In this document: piece after piece, positions 1-7,895 of the stretch | Numbering within the stretch: position 1 is the first letter of the stretch | Layout: each line of letters begins with the position of its first letter | Assembly (NCBI GenBank): GCA_963781265.1 | Contig: CAWAFH010000018.1 | Coordinates: 496,001 to 560,000, forward strand | From: WHSW01 sp963781265 | GTDB taxonomy: Bacteria; Actinomycetota; Thermoleophilia; Solirubrobacterales; 70-9 | DNA length: 64,000 nt | Reading direction: 5' to 3' | Notes under the pieces: model-generated | The model's database searches: none | What the model was told of the DNA's origin: nothing | Seen by the model: only the letters and a program-made list of their open reading frames with translations | Translations under genes and position numbers: made by a program

Positions 1-996
1 GCGGCGGAGGGCGCCGGCTTCGACTCGGTCTGGGTCGCGGAGTCCTACGGCTCCGACGTCGTGAGCGTGCTCTCCTGGCTCGTCCCGCAGACCGAGACGA
101 TCAAGCTCGGCGCCGCGATCATGCAGGTCCCGGCCCGGCCGCCCGCGGCGGCCGCGATGGCCGGCGCGACGATCGACGCCCTCTCCGGCGGACGCTTCAT
201 CTTCGGCTTCGGCCCCTCGGGCCCGCAGGTCTCCGAGGGCTGGTACGGGGTCGAGTACGCGAAGCCGTGGGGGCGCACCCGCGAGTACATCGAGGTCGTC
301 CGCGAGATCATCGCCCGCGAGGGCCCGCTCGAGCACAAGGGCGCGCATTACACGCTGCCGCTCGAGGGCCCCAACACGACCGGCCAGGGCAAGGCCCTGA
401 AGCTCAACTTCCACCCGGTCCGCAACGAGATCCCGGTGTTCGTCGGCGCGATCGGGCGCAAGTCGGTCGAGATGGCGGCGGAGCTGTGCGACGGCTGGAT
501 CCCGATCTTCTTCTCGGCCGACGCGTTCGAGCAGACCTGGGGCGAGCACCTCGAGGCGGGGTTCGCGAAGGGCGGGCGAACCCGCGCCGACCTCGAGGTC
601 TCTCCGTCGCTGCAGGTCGCGATCGACGGCGACCAGGATGCCGCCCGCGCGGTGGTCAAGATGGGGCTCTTGCTCTACCTGGGCGGAATGGGCTCGCGTG
701 AGACCAACTTCTACGTCGACCTCACCCACCGGTTCGGGTTCGGCGACGTCGCCGACGAGGTCCAGTCGCTGTTCCTGGACGGCAAGCGCGAGGACGCCTA
801 CGCGGCGATCCCCGAGGAGCTCGTCGATGCGACCTCCCTGGTCGGAAGCGAGGATCAGGTCGCGGAGCGGGTCTCCAAGCTCGCGGCGGCGGGGGTCGAC
901 CGCCTGATCGTCTCGCCGGTCCACGGCGACCAGGGCGAGCGCCTGCGCACGGTCGAGCGGCTGGCGCAGTTGACCGGCGTCGCCGCGCCGGCCTGA
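1..996 (+). CDS. LLM-class flavin (probably F420-dependent) oxidoreductase, 5' truncated
   Basis: The reading frame is open from base 1 (AAEGAGFDSVWVAESYG), so the start lies off the left edge and only about 331 C-terminal residues are present. GFDSVWVAE near the N-terminus, the GATIDALSGGRFIFGFG segment and the C-terminal 'GSEDQVAERVSKLAAAGVDRL' type ending are typical of luciferase-like monooxygenases, TIM-barrel enzymes that in actinobacteria usually use reduced F420 or FMN. The substrate cannot be told from sequence. It is followed after 34 nt by a convergent monooxygenase. A second family member lies at 18729-19676. The TGA stop is at 994-996. Family confident; cofactor inferred. Confidence 0.9.
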   Translation, partial: AAEGAGFDSVWVAESYGSDVVSVLSWLVPQTETIKLGAAIMQVPARPPAAAAMAGATIDALSGGRFIFGFGPSGPQVSEGWYGVEYAKPWGRTREYIEVVREIIAREGPLEHKGAHYTLPLEGPNTTGQGKALKLNFHPVRNEIPVFVGAIGRKSVEMAAELCDGWIPIFFSADAFEQTWGEHLEAGFAKGGRTRADLEVSPSLQVAIDGDQDAARAVVKMGLLLYLGGMGSRETNFYVDLTHRFGFGDVADEVQSLFLDGKREDAYAAIPEELVDATSLVGSEDQVAERVSKLAAAGVDRLIVSPVHGDQGERLRTVERLAQLTGVAAPA

Positions 997-1030
997 GCGC
1001 CGACTGGCCGCCGGACCCGGCGCGGCGCAC

Positions 1031-2581
1031 TCACCGCCCGCGTCGGCGAGCCGTTGCTGTTTCTCTCTTCGTCCGTACCGCAGTCGGCGCCCCGAACCAG
1101 GTGGTCAGCGCCTCAGCGAGCCCCAGTCGGGTTGGGTCTCCCACCCAGGCCACATATCCGTCGGGCCGAATCAACACGGCCGTGGGAGCAGTGACCGCCC
1201 CGAGCGCCGGAAGCTCCCACGGACCAACGTATTCGGCGTCGATCAACCGAACGCGATCGGCCCATGGAGTGATATCGACGCCGCCGGGCTCACCGAGGTT
1301 GAGGAGCACCGGCTGGGCATCGTGCAGCAGGGTGAAGACCCGCAGCGGGCCGTCGGCGGTGACCAGATCGAGATCTGGCATGCGGCGTCCGAGCAGCGGG
1401 TGTCCCTCGCCGAGGTCGTAATGGATGTCCAGACCGGACATCGTCGCGGCGAATCGTCGGCGAGGCTCGTCGATGGTGAGGAGCTCGGCGATGGTGTCGC
1501 GTAGGGCCTTCGTGCGTTCGTCCGGGCGGCGCAGCGCCACGTGCGCCATCGTGTTGCGCAGCACGCGGGCAGCGACCGGGTGGCGCTCGGCATGGTAGGT
1601 ATCCAGGAGGCATTCCGGCGATGTCCGGTTGAGCACCTGGGCCAGCTTCCAGCCCAGATTCACCGCATCCTGCACGCCGGTGTTGAGGCCCTGTCCACCG
1701 TCCGGGGCATGCACGTGTGCGGCGTCGCCGGCCAGCAGGACCCGTCCCTCGCGGTAGGCCGCGGCCTGCCGGGTCATATCGGTGAACCTGGAGATCGAGC
1801 TGGGACTGTGGATCCCGTAATCGGTCCCGTATACGTCGATCAGCGCCTTGCTGAGATCGCGCAGGGTGGGTTCGGTCGTGGGTCCGACGTGCTCTTCGGT
1901 GACCATGACCCGCATCGGCCCCTCGTCCCCGTAGACGACCTCGCCGTCGCGGACCTCGTACTCCAGTCTGCCGAGGGCATGGACGCCGCGGGCGTCCTGG
2001 CGGATGCCCAATTCCGGCTGTTCGGCCATTTCGACCACGGCGATCAGGCTGCTCGTCGTCGGATCCCAGCCGGGGAACTCGATCCCGGCTGCTTTGCGGA
2101 TCAGACTGCGTCCTCCGTCGCACCCGACGAGATAGTCCGCCCGCAGCGACTCGCCGTCGGACAACTCGACGTCGACGCCGGTGTCGTCCTGCGCGAATCC
2201 CGTCACCTCACGTTCGCGATAGATCGGCACCTCGAGCTCATCGACCCAGCCGGCCAGGATGCGCTCGATGTGGCTCTGCCAGAGCCCGAGCCCGTAGGGG
2301 TGCCTGGTGGGAAAGTCACTGATGTCCAAGGGTGTCCCGGCGAACTGGCCGACCTGGACCTCCTGTCCCTGCGAGAGGAACCGATCGGCGATTCCGCGCT
2401 GATCGAGGACCTCGATGGTGCGTGAGAGCAGGCCGCCTGCGCGCGCGCCGGCGAGGTCCTGGCTGGCGCGCCGCTCGACGATCGCAACGTCCACGCCCGC
2501 CAACGCCAACTCGCCCGCCAACATCAGCCCCGTCGGACCACCTCCGGCGATCACCACCGCATGCTCGGTCAACTCACTCAT
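1031..2581 (-). CDS. FAD-dependent aromatic-ring/antibiotic-type monooxygenase
   Basis: A 516-residue group A flavoprotein monooxygenase. It has the Rossmann GGGPTG motif at residues ~13-18, the NADPH/FAD CDGGRS motif at ~154-159 and the GDAAH motif at ~285-289 followed by GGQGLN. The C-terminal ~120 residues look like the thioredoxin-like tail of phenol hydroxylase/PgaE/Rox-type enzymes. Family members hydroxylate aromatic polyketides, phenols or rifamycins; the substrate here is unknown. The start ATG at 2581 was chosen because GGGAGGAG lies 5 nt upstream and the Rossmann fold begins right after it. The upstream open frame is dispensable. Base composition is visibly less GC-rich, with more A/T at third positions than in neighbours, which suggests horizontal acquisition. 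Confidence 0.9.
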   Translation of the reverse strand: MSELTEHAVVIAGGGPTGLMLAGELALAGVDVAIVERRASQDLAGARAGGLLSRTIEVLDQRGIADRFLSQGQEVQVGQFAGTPLDISDFPTRHPYGLGLWQSHIERILAGWVDELEVPIYREREVTGFAQDDTGVDVELSDGESLRADYLVGCDGGRSLIRKAAGIEFPGWDPTTSSLIAVVEMAEQPELGIRQDARGVHALGRLEYEVRDGEVVYGDEGPMRVMVTEEHVGPTTEPTLRDLSKALIDVYGTDYGIHSPSSISRFTDMTRQAAAYREGRVLLAGDAAHVHAPDGGQGLNTGVQDAVNLGWKLAQVLNRTSPECLLDTYHAERHPVAARVLRNTMAHVALRRPDERTKALRDTIAELLTIDEPRRRFAATMSGLDIHYDLGEGHPLLGRRMPDLDLVTADGPLRVFTLLHDAQPVLLNLGEPGGVDITPWADRVRLIDAEYVGPWELPALGAVTAPTAVLIRPDGYVAWVGDPTRLGLAEALTTWFGAPTAVRTKRETATARRRGR

Positions 2582-2683
2582 TTCGCTCCTCCCGTCCCGT
2601 TGGTTTGGCGCTTCGGCTGGCGAGTATGCGGCACAGATCACGGCTTCATGAGGAGCTCCGAAGCGGTATAAATTGGATGTGGC

Positions 2684-2707
2684 AAGGAGCGGAAACGCTC
2701 CTTTTTT
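2684..2707 (+). terminator. Rho-independent terminator
   Basis: Perfect 8-bp stem AAGGAGCG/CGCTCCTT with a GAAA tetraloop (2692-2695), followed by an uninterrupted T run to 2707. This is the most canonical intrinsic terminator in the window, oriented for + strand transcripts, although no + strand gene is recognised upstream. Confidence 0.85.
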
Positions 2708-2919
2708 GTGCCGTCCGCGGCCGACGGACAACTCCCTCGAGCAGCGCCGGAGCGGCGCGGCGGAAGCGCCGGCCGCTGATGCGTCTGGTCTCGTATCCGG
2801 ACGTCGAAAGTCGTTTGAGTGCCGGAAAGCGGAACTCAGGCGACACTCGGCCGAAGCGCCGGCCGGCGCTGGTTCCTGCGCGATCGCCACGACGTCGATT
2901 AATCCGGCGCCAAGCCGCG

Positions 2920-2925
2920 TAGGAT
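2920..2925 (+). promoter_or_regulatory. -10 box of a leaderless promoter
   Basis: TAGGAT ends 6 nt before the kinase ATG at 2932, so the predicted transcription start is at or next to the A of the ATG. No Shine-Dalgarno sequence is present. Confidence 0.55.
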
Positions 2926-2931
2926 CGCGCC

Positions 2932-4962
2932 ATGGCTGATCCGCTTCAGCCCGGGTCGGTGTTCGCCGGACACCGGATCGAGGGGCTCGCCGGGAGGGGC
3001 GGCATGGGGGTCGTCTACAAGGCGACCCACCTGGCGCTCGATCACGTCGTCGCGCTCAAGGTCATCTCGCCCGAGCTCGCCTCCGACGAGCGCTTCCGCC
3101 GCCGCTTCGGCGAGGAGTCGCGGATCGCGGTCTCGATCCGCCACCCGAACGTGGTCGCGATCCACCACGCCGGCGAGGAGGACGGCCTCCTGTTCGTGAC
3201 CATGGACCTGATCGACGGCACCGACCTGCGCGGCCTGCTGGGGGCCAAGGGAGCGATGAGCCCCGAGCACGCCGCCGCCGTGATCGCCGAGGTCGCGGCG
3301 GCGCTCGACGCCGCCCACGCCCGCGGCCTCGTCCACCGCGACATCAAGCCCGGCAACATCCTGATCGAGGGCGAGGGGGCCGAGGAGCGGGTCTATCTGA
3401 CCGACTTCGGCCTCGCCCGGATGGTCGAGGCGTCGACCGGCGTGACCGCGACCGGCGCGTTCGTCGGCACGCTCGACTACGTCGCTCCGGAGCAGATCCG
3501 CGGCGAGCGGGTCGACGCCCGCGCCGATGTCTACGCGCTCGGCTGCGTGCTGTTCGAGCTGCTCACGGGCCATCCGCCGTTCGCGGCGCGCGACGACAAG
3601 GTGGCGAAGATGTACGCGCACCTGCAGGAGGAGCCGCCGCGGGTGCGTCTGCGGCGCCCCGAGCTTCCAGGCGAGCTCGACCTCGTCCTGGCCCGGGCGC
3701 TGGCCAAGGAGCCGGAGGAGCGCTACCCGTCGGCCGGCGATTTCGCCCGTGCGGTCACCGCCGCCGTTCAGGGCCAGCCGACGGTCGAGGCCGAGCGCAG
3801 CGTCGCGATCGGCGCCGCGGCCCCGGGCCCCGCCGACGCGACGACGACCGCGGAACGAGCGCGGCTCGCGGCGACGGCGGAGCGCGAGGCGGGCGCCGAG
3901 CCGATCGCGCCCTCCGCCGCGGCGACGACCCCGACCCCGACCCCGCCGGGCAAGCCGCGGCGCGGCGCGTTGGTCGTCGGCGGCGCCGTGATGGCGGTGG
4001 TGATCGCGGTCGTCGCGGTGATCGCGTTCGCGGGCGGCGGCGATGACGGCGGCGGAGCGGGCGCGCCCGACACGTCCTCGACCTCGGCCGGCGGACAGGC
4101 GGCGTCGGCGACGCCGGACGCGAGCATCGACGGCAAGCCCGTCCCGGTCGGCAAGCTGCCCGTCAACGTCGTCCACGGCCAGGAGGGGATCTGGACCAGC
4201 AACCGGCTCGGCGACTCCGTCTCCCTCGTCGACGGCGACCCCGCGAATGAGCTCGGCGAGTTCGGGCTCCCGTTCAAGCCGGAGGGGATCGCGGTCGGCG
4301 ACGGCTCGATCTGGGTCGGGGGATACAACGCGCCGACGCTGCTGCGGCTGAGCCCCGGCGACGGCACCGTCCAGGACCAGATCGCGGTCGGCGCCCCGCC
4401 CGGCAACGTGGCCTTCGCCGAGGGCGCGATCTGGGTCGCCAACAGCGGCGCGAACACGGTCTCCAAGGTCGACACCGGCAGCGGCGCGGTGCGGACGATC
4501 ACGGTCGGCGAGAGCCCCTACGGGCTCGCCGCCGGCGACGGCGGGCTCTGGGTCACGAACCGGCTCGACGGCACGATCCAGCGGATCAACCCGGTCAACG
4601 CCAACCCCGATCCGCCGATCGAGGTCGGCTCGAACCCGAAGGGGATCGCGGTCGCGAACGGATCCGAGTGGGTCGCGAACTCCGGCGACGGCACCGTCTC
4701 GGTGGTCACCAACGGCGTCGAACAGGACACGATCGACGTCGGGACCGAGCCGCGCGGCGTCGCCGCCGGCTTCGGCTCGGTCTGGGTTGCGATCGGCGGC
4801 GGCGACTCGGTGGTCCGCATCGACCCGGAGAGCGCGAAGGTCGCGCAGACGATCGAGGTCGGCCATGGCCCCGAGGGGATCGCGGTCGGGCCGAAGAGCA
4901 TCTGGGTCGCCAACGGCCAGGACGACACCCTGACCCGGATCGACCCGGGCGTCGAGCCCTAG
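2932..4962 (+). CDS. Transmembrane Ser/Thr protein kinase with extracytoplasmic beta-propeller
   Basis: 676 residues. The N-terminal Hanks-type kinase domain (~10-275) has the glycine-rich loop GRGGMGVVYKA (~21-31), catalytic Lys43 (ALKVIS), HRDIKPGN (~135-142), DFG (~158-160) and APEQ (~185-188). A Pro/Thr/Ala-rich juxtamembrane stretch leads to one transmembrane helix (~345-368). The outer ~290 residues hold seven repeats of the type 'P-x-G-I-A-V-G-x-G-S-I-W-V-x-N', a YVTN/virginiamycin-lyase-like propeller. The layout matches actinobacterial receptor kinases such as PknD, whose outer propeller is a sensor; the ligand here is unknown. Start ATG at 2932 is preceded at 6 nt by a TAGGAT box. 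The gene appears monocistronic. Confidence 0.93.
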   Translation: MADPLQPGSVFAGHRIEGLAGRGGMGVVYKATHLALDHVVALKVISPELASDERFRRRFGEESRIAVSIRHPNVVAIHHAGEEDGLLFVTMDLIDGTDLRGLLGAKGAMSPEHAAAVIAEVAAALDAAHARGLVHRDIKPGNILIEGEGAEERVYLTDFGLARMVEASTGVTATGAFVGTLDYVAPEQIRGERVDARADVYALGCVLFELLTGHPPFAARDDKVAKMYAHLQEEPPRVRLRRPELPGELDLVLARALAKEPEERYPSAGDFARAVTAAVQGQPTVEAERSVAIGAAAPGPADATTTAERARLAATAEREAGAEPIAPSAAATTPTPTPPGKPRRGALVVGGAVMAVVIAVVAVIAFAGGGDDGGGAGAPDTSSTSAGGQAASATPDASIDGKPVPVGKLPVNVVHGQEGIWTSNRLGDSVSLVDGDPANELGEFGLPFKPEGIAVGDGSIWVGGYNAPTLLRLSPGDGTVQDQIAVGAPPGNVAFAEGAIWVANSGANTVSKVDTGSGAVRTITVGESPYGLAAGDGGLWVTNRLDGTIQRINPVNANPDPPIEVGSNPKGIAVANGSEWVANSGDGTVSVVTNGVEQDTIDVGTEPRGVAAGFGSVWVAIGGGDSVVRIDPESAKVAQTIEVGHGPEGIAVGPKSIWVANGQDDTLTRIDPGVEP

Positions 4963-5036
4963 TCCCGGGCCGGAGCACGCCCGGCGCCGATCCAAGAACC
5001 CCCGCGCTCGGGCCGCCACGCGGGATACTGAGCCCG

Positions 5037-5438
5037 ATGTCGGCTGCGAACGTCGAGACTCTGCGCGGGATCTACGAGCGCTGGGGCCGCGGGGACTTCA
5101 GCGCCGGAGTCGAGTTCTACGACCCGTACGTCGTCCTCGTCCTCCGAGCCGATTTCCCGGAGGCCGGCCCGCACTACGGGCTCGACGCGATCCGTCGCTA
5201 CATGCGGGGCGACTTCCTCAAGGACTTCGCCGGCGCGACGATCACCGCCGACGAGTTCGTGGACGCCGGAGACAGCGTTGTCGCCCGGGTGGATCAGCGG
5301 GCGACCGGCCCGTCGAGCGGCGCGCCGGTCAGCATGCGCTACTTCCAGGTCTGGACCTTCCGCGGCGGCTCGGTGATCCGCATCGAGTCGATCATGGAGC
5401 GCGCCGACGCGCTCGAAGCGGTCGGCCTCACGGGGTAG
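5037..5438 (+). CDS. SnoaL/NTF2-like fold protein
   Basis: 133 residues with the alpha+beta cone pattern of the SnoaL-like/NTF2 superfamily: an N-terminal helix 'ETLRGIYERWGRGDF', then a segment around 'FYDPYVVLVLRAD', and C-terminal strands 'MRYFQVWTFRGGSVIRIE'. Members include small polyketide cyclases, isomerases and ligand-binding proteins; no catalytic role can be assigned. The start ATG at 5037 lies 7 nt after GATACT, a possible -10 box, with no clear ribosome-binding site. It follows the kinase after 74 nt. Its stop codon TAG is the first half of the -10 box of the next gene. Confidence 0.8.
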   Translation: MSAANVETLRGIYERWGRGDFSAGVEFYDPYVVLVLRADFPEAGPHYGLDAIRRYMRGDFLKDFAGATITADEFVDAGDSVVARVDQRATGPSSGAPVSMRYFQVWTFRGGSVIRIESIMERADALEAVGLTG

Positions 5439-5441
5439 GCT
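5436..5441 (+). promoter_or_regulatory. -10 box of a leaderless promoter
   Basis: TAGGCT, starting with the stop codon of the preceding gene, lies 6 nt before the GTG start at 5448. Confidence 0.5.
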
Positions 5442-5447
5442 GGGCTC

Positions 5448-5702
5448 GTGACGGAGACCGTCTACCGCGTGGCGTGCCGAGGGGTGATCGACGACGGCGC
5501 CCGGTCGCGGATCAACCTCGAGTTCTCCCCCGAGGGGTGGACCGGCGGCATGCTCGACCCGGGGCAGCCGTTCCCGAGCGTCGCCCAGGGGTTCGAGTTC
5601 AAGCTCGCCGCCGCCTCCGAGGAGGAGGCGATCGAGACCGTCCGCGAGCTCGTCGCCGCCGCCGGCGGGCACGTCGACGGGTTCGAGGCGACGCCGGCCT
5701 AG
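5448..5702 (+). CDS. Small hypothetical protein
   Basis: 84 residues with no family recognised. It appears soluble, rich in Glu/Ala/Gly, with the pattern 'VYRVACRGVIDDGARSRI' at the start and a helical 'ASEEEAIETVRELVAAAG' towards the end. GTG at 5448 is placed 6 nt after a TAGGCT -10 box. The stop codon overlaps the stop codon of the convergent FHA gene by 3 nt, a very tight convergent junction without room for a terminator. GC-rich third positions support real coding. Confidence 0.65.
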   Translation: MTETVYRVACRGVIDDGARSRINLEFSPEGWTGGMLDPGQPFPSVAQGFEFKLAAASEEEAIETVRELVAAAGGHVDGFEATPA

Positions 5703-6403
5703 AGCTCGCGCTCCGAGACCAGGCCGCTCTGCAGCGCCCGCTCGACCAGGGCGACCCGCTTCTGGTTCTGCGGCAGGTCCTCGACCCCGAACTTCTCGAA
5801 CAGGGCCCGCAGGTGGGTCTTGACCGCGTCGACGCTCAGGTGCAGCTCCTCGCCGATCTGCCCGTTGGTGGCCGGGGTCGCGAACGAGGGGCCGTCCTTG
5901 AACGGACGGCAGAGGGCGACGAGGACGCGCTTCTGCGCCGGCGAGACGCCGGCCGCGGTGAGCGCGTCGCCGGAGAGCACCGTCTCGCTGCCGCTCTCGG
6001 CCGGCGCTCGGTAGATCACCCCGGTGCGCCCGAAGCGCAGCGTGTCGGCGTCGCGCAGGCGACGCCGGCCGCTGATCCGGTCGCCGTTGACGAACGACCC
6101 GTTGCGCGAGAGGCCGTCGTCGATCAGCGTGCACTCGAGCCCGACCAGCTCGAGCTGCGCGTGCAGGCTCGAGACCTCCTCGTCCCAGCCGAGGCTGAGG
6201 TCGGCGGACTCGCTGCGCCCGACCCAGAGGGAGCTCACCCCCTCGGCGATCGTCAGCAACCGCTGCTCGTCGTCGCCGTCGCGGTAGACCAGGAACGGCC
6301 GCCCGAGGCGCTCCGCCTCGATCTGAGCCTTGAGCTCGGGCGCCGTCCGCGCCCTCGGGCCGAGCCCCTCCACGTTCATGGTCTGAACATTGACCCATTT
6401 CAT
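5699..6403 (-). CDS. FHA-domain protein with C-terminal winged-helix-like region
   Basis: 234 residues. A forkhead-associated domain (about 55-145) shows the phosphothreonine-binding signature WVGRSESADL, followed by SSLHAQL, SRNGSFVNGDRI and 'LRDADTLRFGRTGVIY'. The C-terminal ~75 residues (LTAAGVSPAQKRVLVALCRP then 'NGQIGEELHLSVDAVKTHLRALFEKFG') resemble a response-regulator or winged-helix DNA-binding unit. This combination is frequent in actinobacteria and is probably read out by Ser/Thr kinases such as the one at 2932. Start ATG 6403 has GGGGGAG 9 nt upstream. A later in-frame ATG at 6379 is possible. It is divergent from pntAA with only 30 nt between starts. Confidence 0.85.
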   Translation of the reverse strand: MKWVNVQTMNVEGLGPRARTAPELKAQIEAERLGRPFLVYRDGDDEQRLLTIAEGVSSLWVGRSESADLSLGWDEEVSSLHAQLELVGLECTLIDDGLSRNGSFVNGDRISGRRRLRDADTLRFGRTGVIYRAPAESGSETVLSGDALTAAGVSPAQKRVLVALCRPFKDGPSFATPATNGQIGEELHLSVDAVKTHLRALFEKFGVEDLPQNQKRVALVERALQSGLVSEREL

Positions 6404-6433
6404 TCGGCTAGGCTCCCCCGGCTTTTTCAGGGA

Positions 6434-7543
6434 ATGAAGGTCGGGGTCCCCAAAGAAACCGCGCAAGCCGAGCGCCGGGTCGCATTGATCCCGGACGTTG
6501 TCGCTTCGCTTGCCGAAAAGGGCGTCAAGGTGGTCGTCGAGTCGGGCGCCGGCGAGGGCTCTGGGCACCCGGACTCCGAGTACACCGAGGCCGGCGCCGA
6601 GATCGGCGATCCCTGGGGCGCCGAGGTGGTCGCTCACGTCGCCGTCCCGACGACGGACGAGATCGGCAAGCTGAGCAACGGGCAGATCCTGATCGGCCAC
6701 CTCGCGCCGCTGACCTCGGCCGAGACCAACCGGGCGCTCGCCGCCGCCGGCGTCACCGCCTTCGCGATGGAGGCGATCCCAAGGATCACCCGGGCCCAGG
6801 CGATGGACGCGCTCTCCTCGCAGGCAAGCGTCGCGGGCTACGCGGCAACCCTGCTCGCCGCGCGCGAGGCCGGCCGCATCTTCCCGATGATGACCACCGC
6901 CGCAGGCACGGTCACCCCGGCGAAGGTCCTCGTGCTCGGCGCGGGCGTCGCCGGGCTGCAGGCGATCGCGACCGCGAAGCGCCTGGGCGCCGTGGTCACC
7001 GGCTTCGACATCCGCCGCGCCGCCTGGGAGCAGATCCGCTCGCTCGGCGGCCGCCCGCTCGAGCTCGACTTCATCCCCGACGCGGAGGACGAGGGCGGAT
7101 ACGCGCGGCCGCTCACCGAGGAGGAGAACGAGCAGGTCCGCGAGGCGCTGGCCGAGAACGCGGCCCGCCAGGACGTGATCATCACCACGGCGCAGATCCC
7201 CGGGCGCGCGGCGCCGATCCTGATCACCCGCCAGGCGGTCGCCAACATGGCCCCTGGCTCGGTGATCATCGACCTCGCCGGCGATTCGGGTGGCAACTGC
7301 GAGCTCACCGAGGCCGGGAGCACCGTCGTCTCCGACAACGGCGTCAAGGTGATCTCGCCCGTCAACCTGCCGTCGGACATGGCCGCGCACGCGTCCCAGC
7401 TGTACGCGAAGAACATCGAGAACCTGCTCGGCCTGCTGCTGGACGAGGAGGGCAACCTCAACCTCAACCTCGACGACGAGGTGGTCGCCGGCGCGTGCCT
7501 CACGCACGAGGGCGAGATCAAGAACGAAAGGGCTGCGAAGTGA
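6434..7543 (+). CDS. pntAA: NAD(P) transhydrogenase subunit alpha, part 1
   Basis: 369 residues of the proton-translocating transhydrogenase domain I (NAD-binding), homologous to alanine dehydrogenase. It opens with KVGVPKETAQAERRVALIP and contains the NAD-binding VLVLGAGVAGLQAIATA segment and the GSVIIDLAGDSGGN segment. It passes hydride between NADH and NADP+, coupled to proton movement through PntB/PntAB. ATG 6434 has CAGGGA just upstream. A TAGGCT box at 6409-6414 is a candidate -10 with a ~20-nt leader. It is the first gene of a three-gene operon with a split alpha subunit, as in Rhodospirillum and many actinobacteria. Confidence 0.95.
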   Translation: MKVGVPKETAQAERRVALIPDVVASLAEKGVKVVVESGAGEGSGHPDSEYTEAGAEIGDPWGAEVVAHVAVPTTDEIGKLSNGQILIGHLAPLTSAETNRALAAAGVTAFAMEAIPRITRAQAMDALSSQASVAGYAATLLAAREAGRIFPMMTTAAGTVTPAKVLVLGAGVAGLQAIATAKRLGAVVTGFDIRRAAWEQIRSLGGRPLELDFIPDAEDEGGYARPLTEEENEQVREALAENAARQDVIITTAQIPGRAAPILITRQAVANMAPGSVIIDLAGDSGGNCELTEAGSTVVSDNGVKVISPVNLPSDMAAHASQLYAKNIENLLGLLLDEEGNLNLNLDDEVVAGACLTHEGEIKNERAAK

Positions 7544-7545
7544 TC

Positions 7546-7573
7546 GAGCGGCGAGCGGCGAGCGGCGAGCGGC
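7546..7573 (+). repeat. Four perfect tandem copies of the heptamer GAGCGGC
   Basis: Four uninterrupted 7-bp units fill most of the 37-nt gap between the pntAA stop (7543) and the pntAB start (7581), where the pntAB ribosome-binding site should be. Such repeats can change copy number by slippage. Confidence 0.95.
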
Positions 7574-7580
7574 GAATCTG

Positions 7581-7895
7581 ATGGACCTCGTCACCGAAGT
7601 GGTCATCTTCGTGCTGGCCGCCTTCGTCGGCTTCGCCGTGATCTCGAAGGTGCCGACGACCCTGCACACGCCGCTGATGAGCCAGACGAACGCGATCCAC
7701 GGGATCGTCATGCTCGGTGGGCTGATCGTCGCCGGGGTCGCCGACGGCTTCCTCGAGCAGCTGATCGCGTTCATCGCGATCGCCTTCGGCACAATCAACA
7801 TCGTCGGCGGCTTCATGGTCACCGACCGGATGCTCGGCATGTTCGTCCGCAAGCCGAAGAAGGAAACGCCGGCCGACGGGGCGCCGAAGCCGTGA
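7581..7895 (+). CDS. pntAB: NAD(P) transhydrogenase subunit alpha, part 2 (membrane)
   Basis: 104 residues forming the small membrane part of transhydrogenase domain II. About three transmembrane helices are visible: VTEVVIFVLAAFVGFAVI, IHGIVMLGGLIVAG and 'LIAFIAIAFGTINIVGGFMV'. The conserved TPLMSQTNAIHGIV segment is present. The C-terminal MFVRKPKKE is a typical cytoplasmic tail. It sits between pntAA and pntB and overlaps pntB by 4 nt (GTGA). The start ATG lacks a good Shine-Dalgarno sequence because heptamer repeats occupy the spacer. Confidence 0.95.
   Translation: MDLVTEVVIFVLAAFVGFAVISKVPTTLHTPLMSQTNAIHGIVMLGGLIVAGVADGFLEQLIAFIAIAFGTINIVGGFMVTDRMLGMFVRKPKKETPADGAPKP

Larger units (their letters stand above)
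2582..2931. other. 350-bp intergenic region with AT-rich patch, terminator hairpin and short repeats
   Basis: Between divergent genes. It contains the only AT-rich patch nearby (TATAAAT at 2667-2673), a strong intrinsic terminator on the + strand (2684-2707), a 12-bp direct repeat GAAGCGCCGGCC (2763-2774 and 2853-2864) and the -10 box of the kinase gene (2920-2925). No convincing protein-coding gene was found. The monooxygenase promoter must lie here on the - strand, but no clear -35/-10 pair could be assigned. Confidence 0.6.

Noticed and set aside
2582..2890. N-terminal extension of the FAD monooxygenase up to 2890
   Set aside because: The Rossmann motif begins right after ATG 2581, which has GGGAGGAG upstream. 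The extension is not family-like and crosses a terminator hairpin.
2899..5019. 706-residue open frame on the - strand opposite the kinase gene
   Set aside because: It is an antisense shadow caused by high GC3. Its translation is Arg/Asp/Ala/Val-rich with no motif, while the + strand encodes an unmistakable kinase and propeller.
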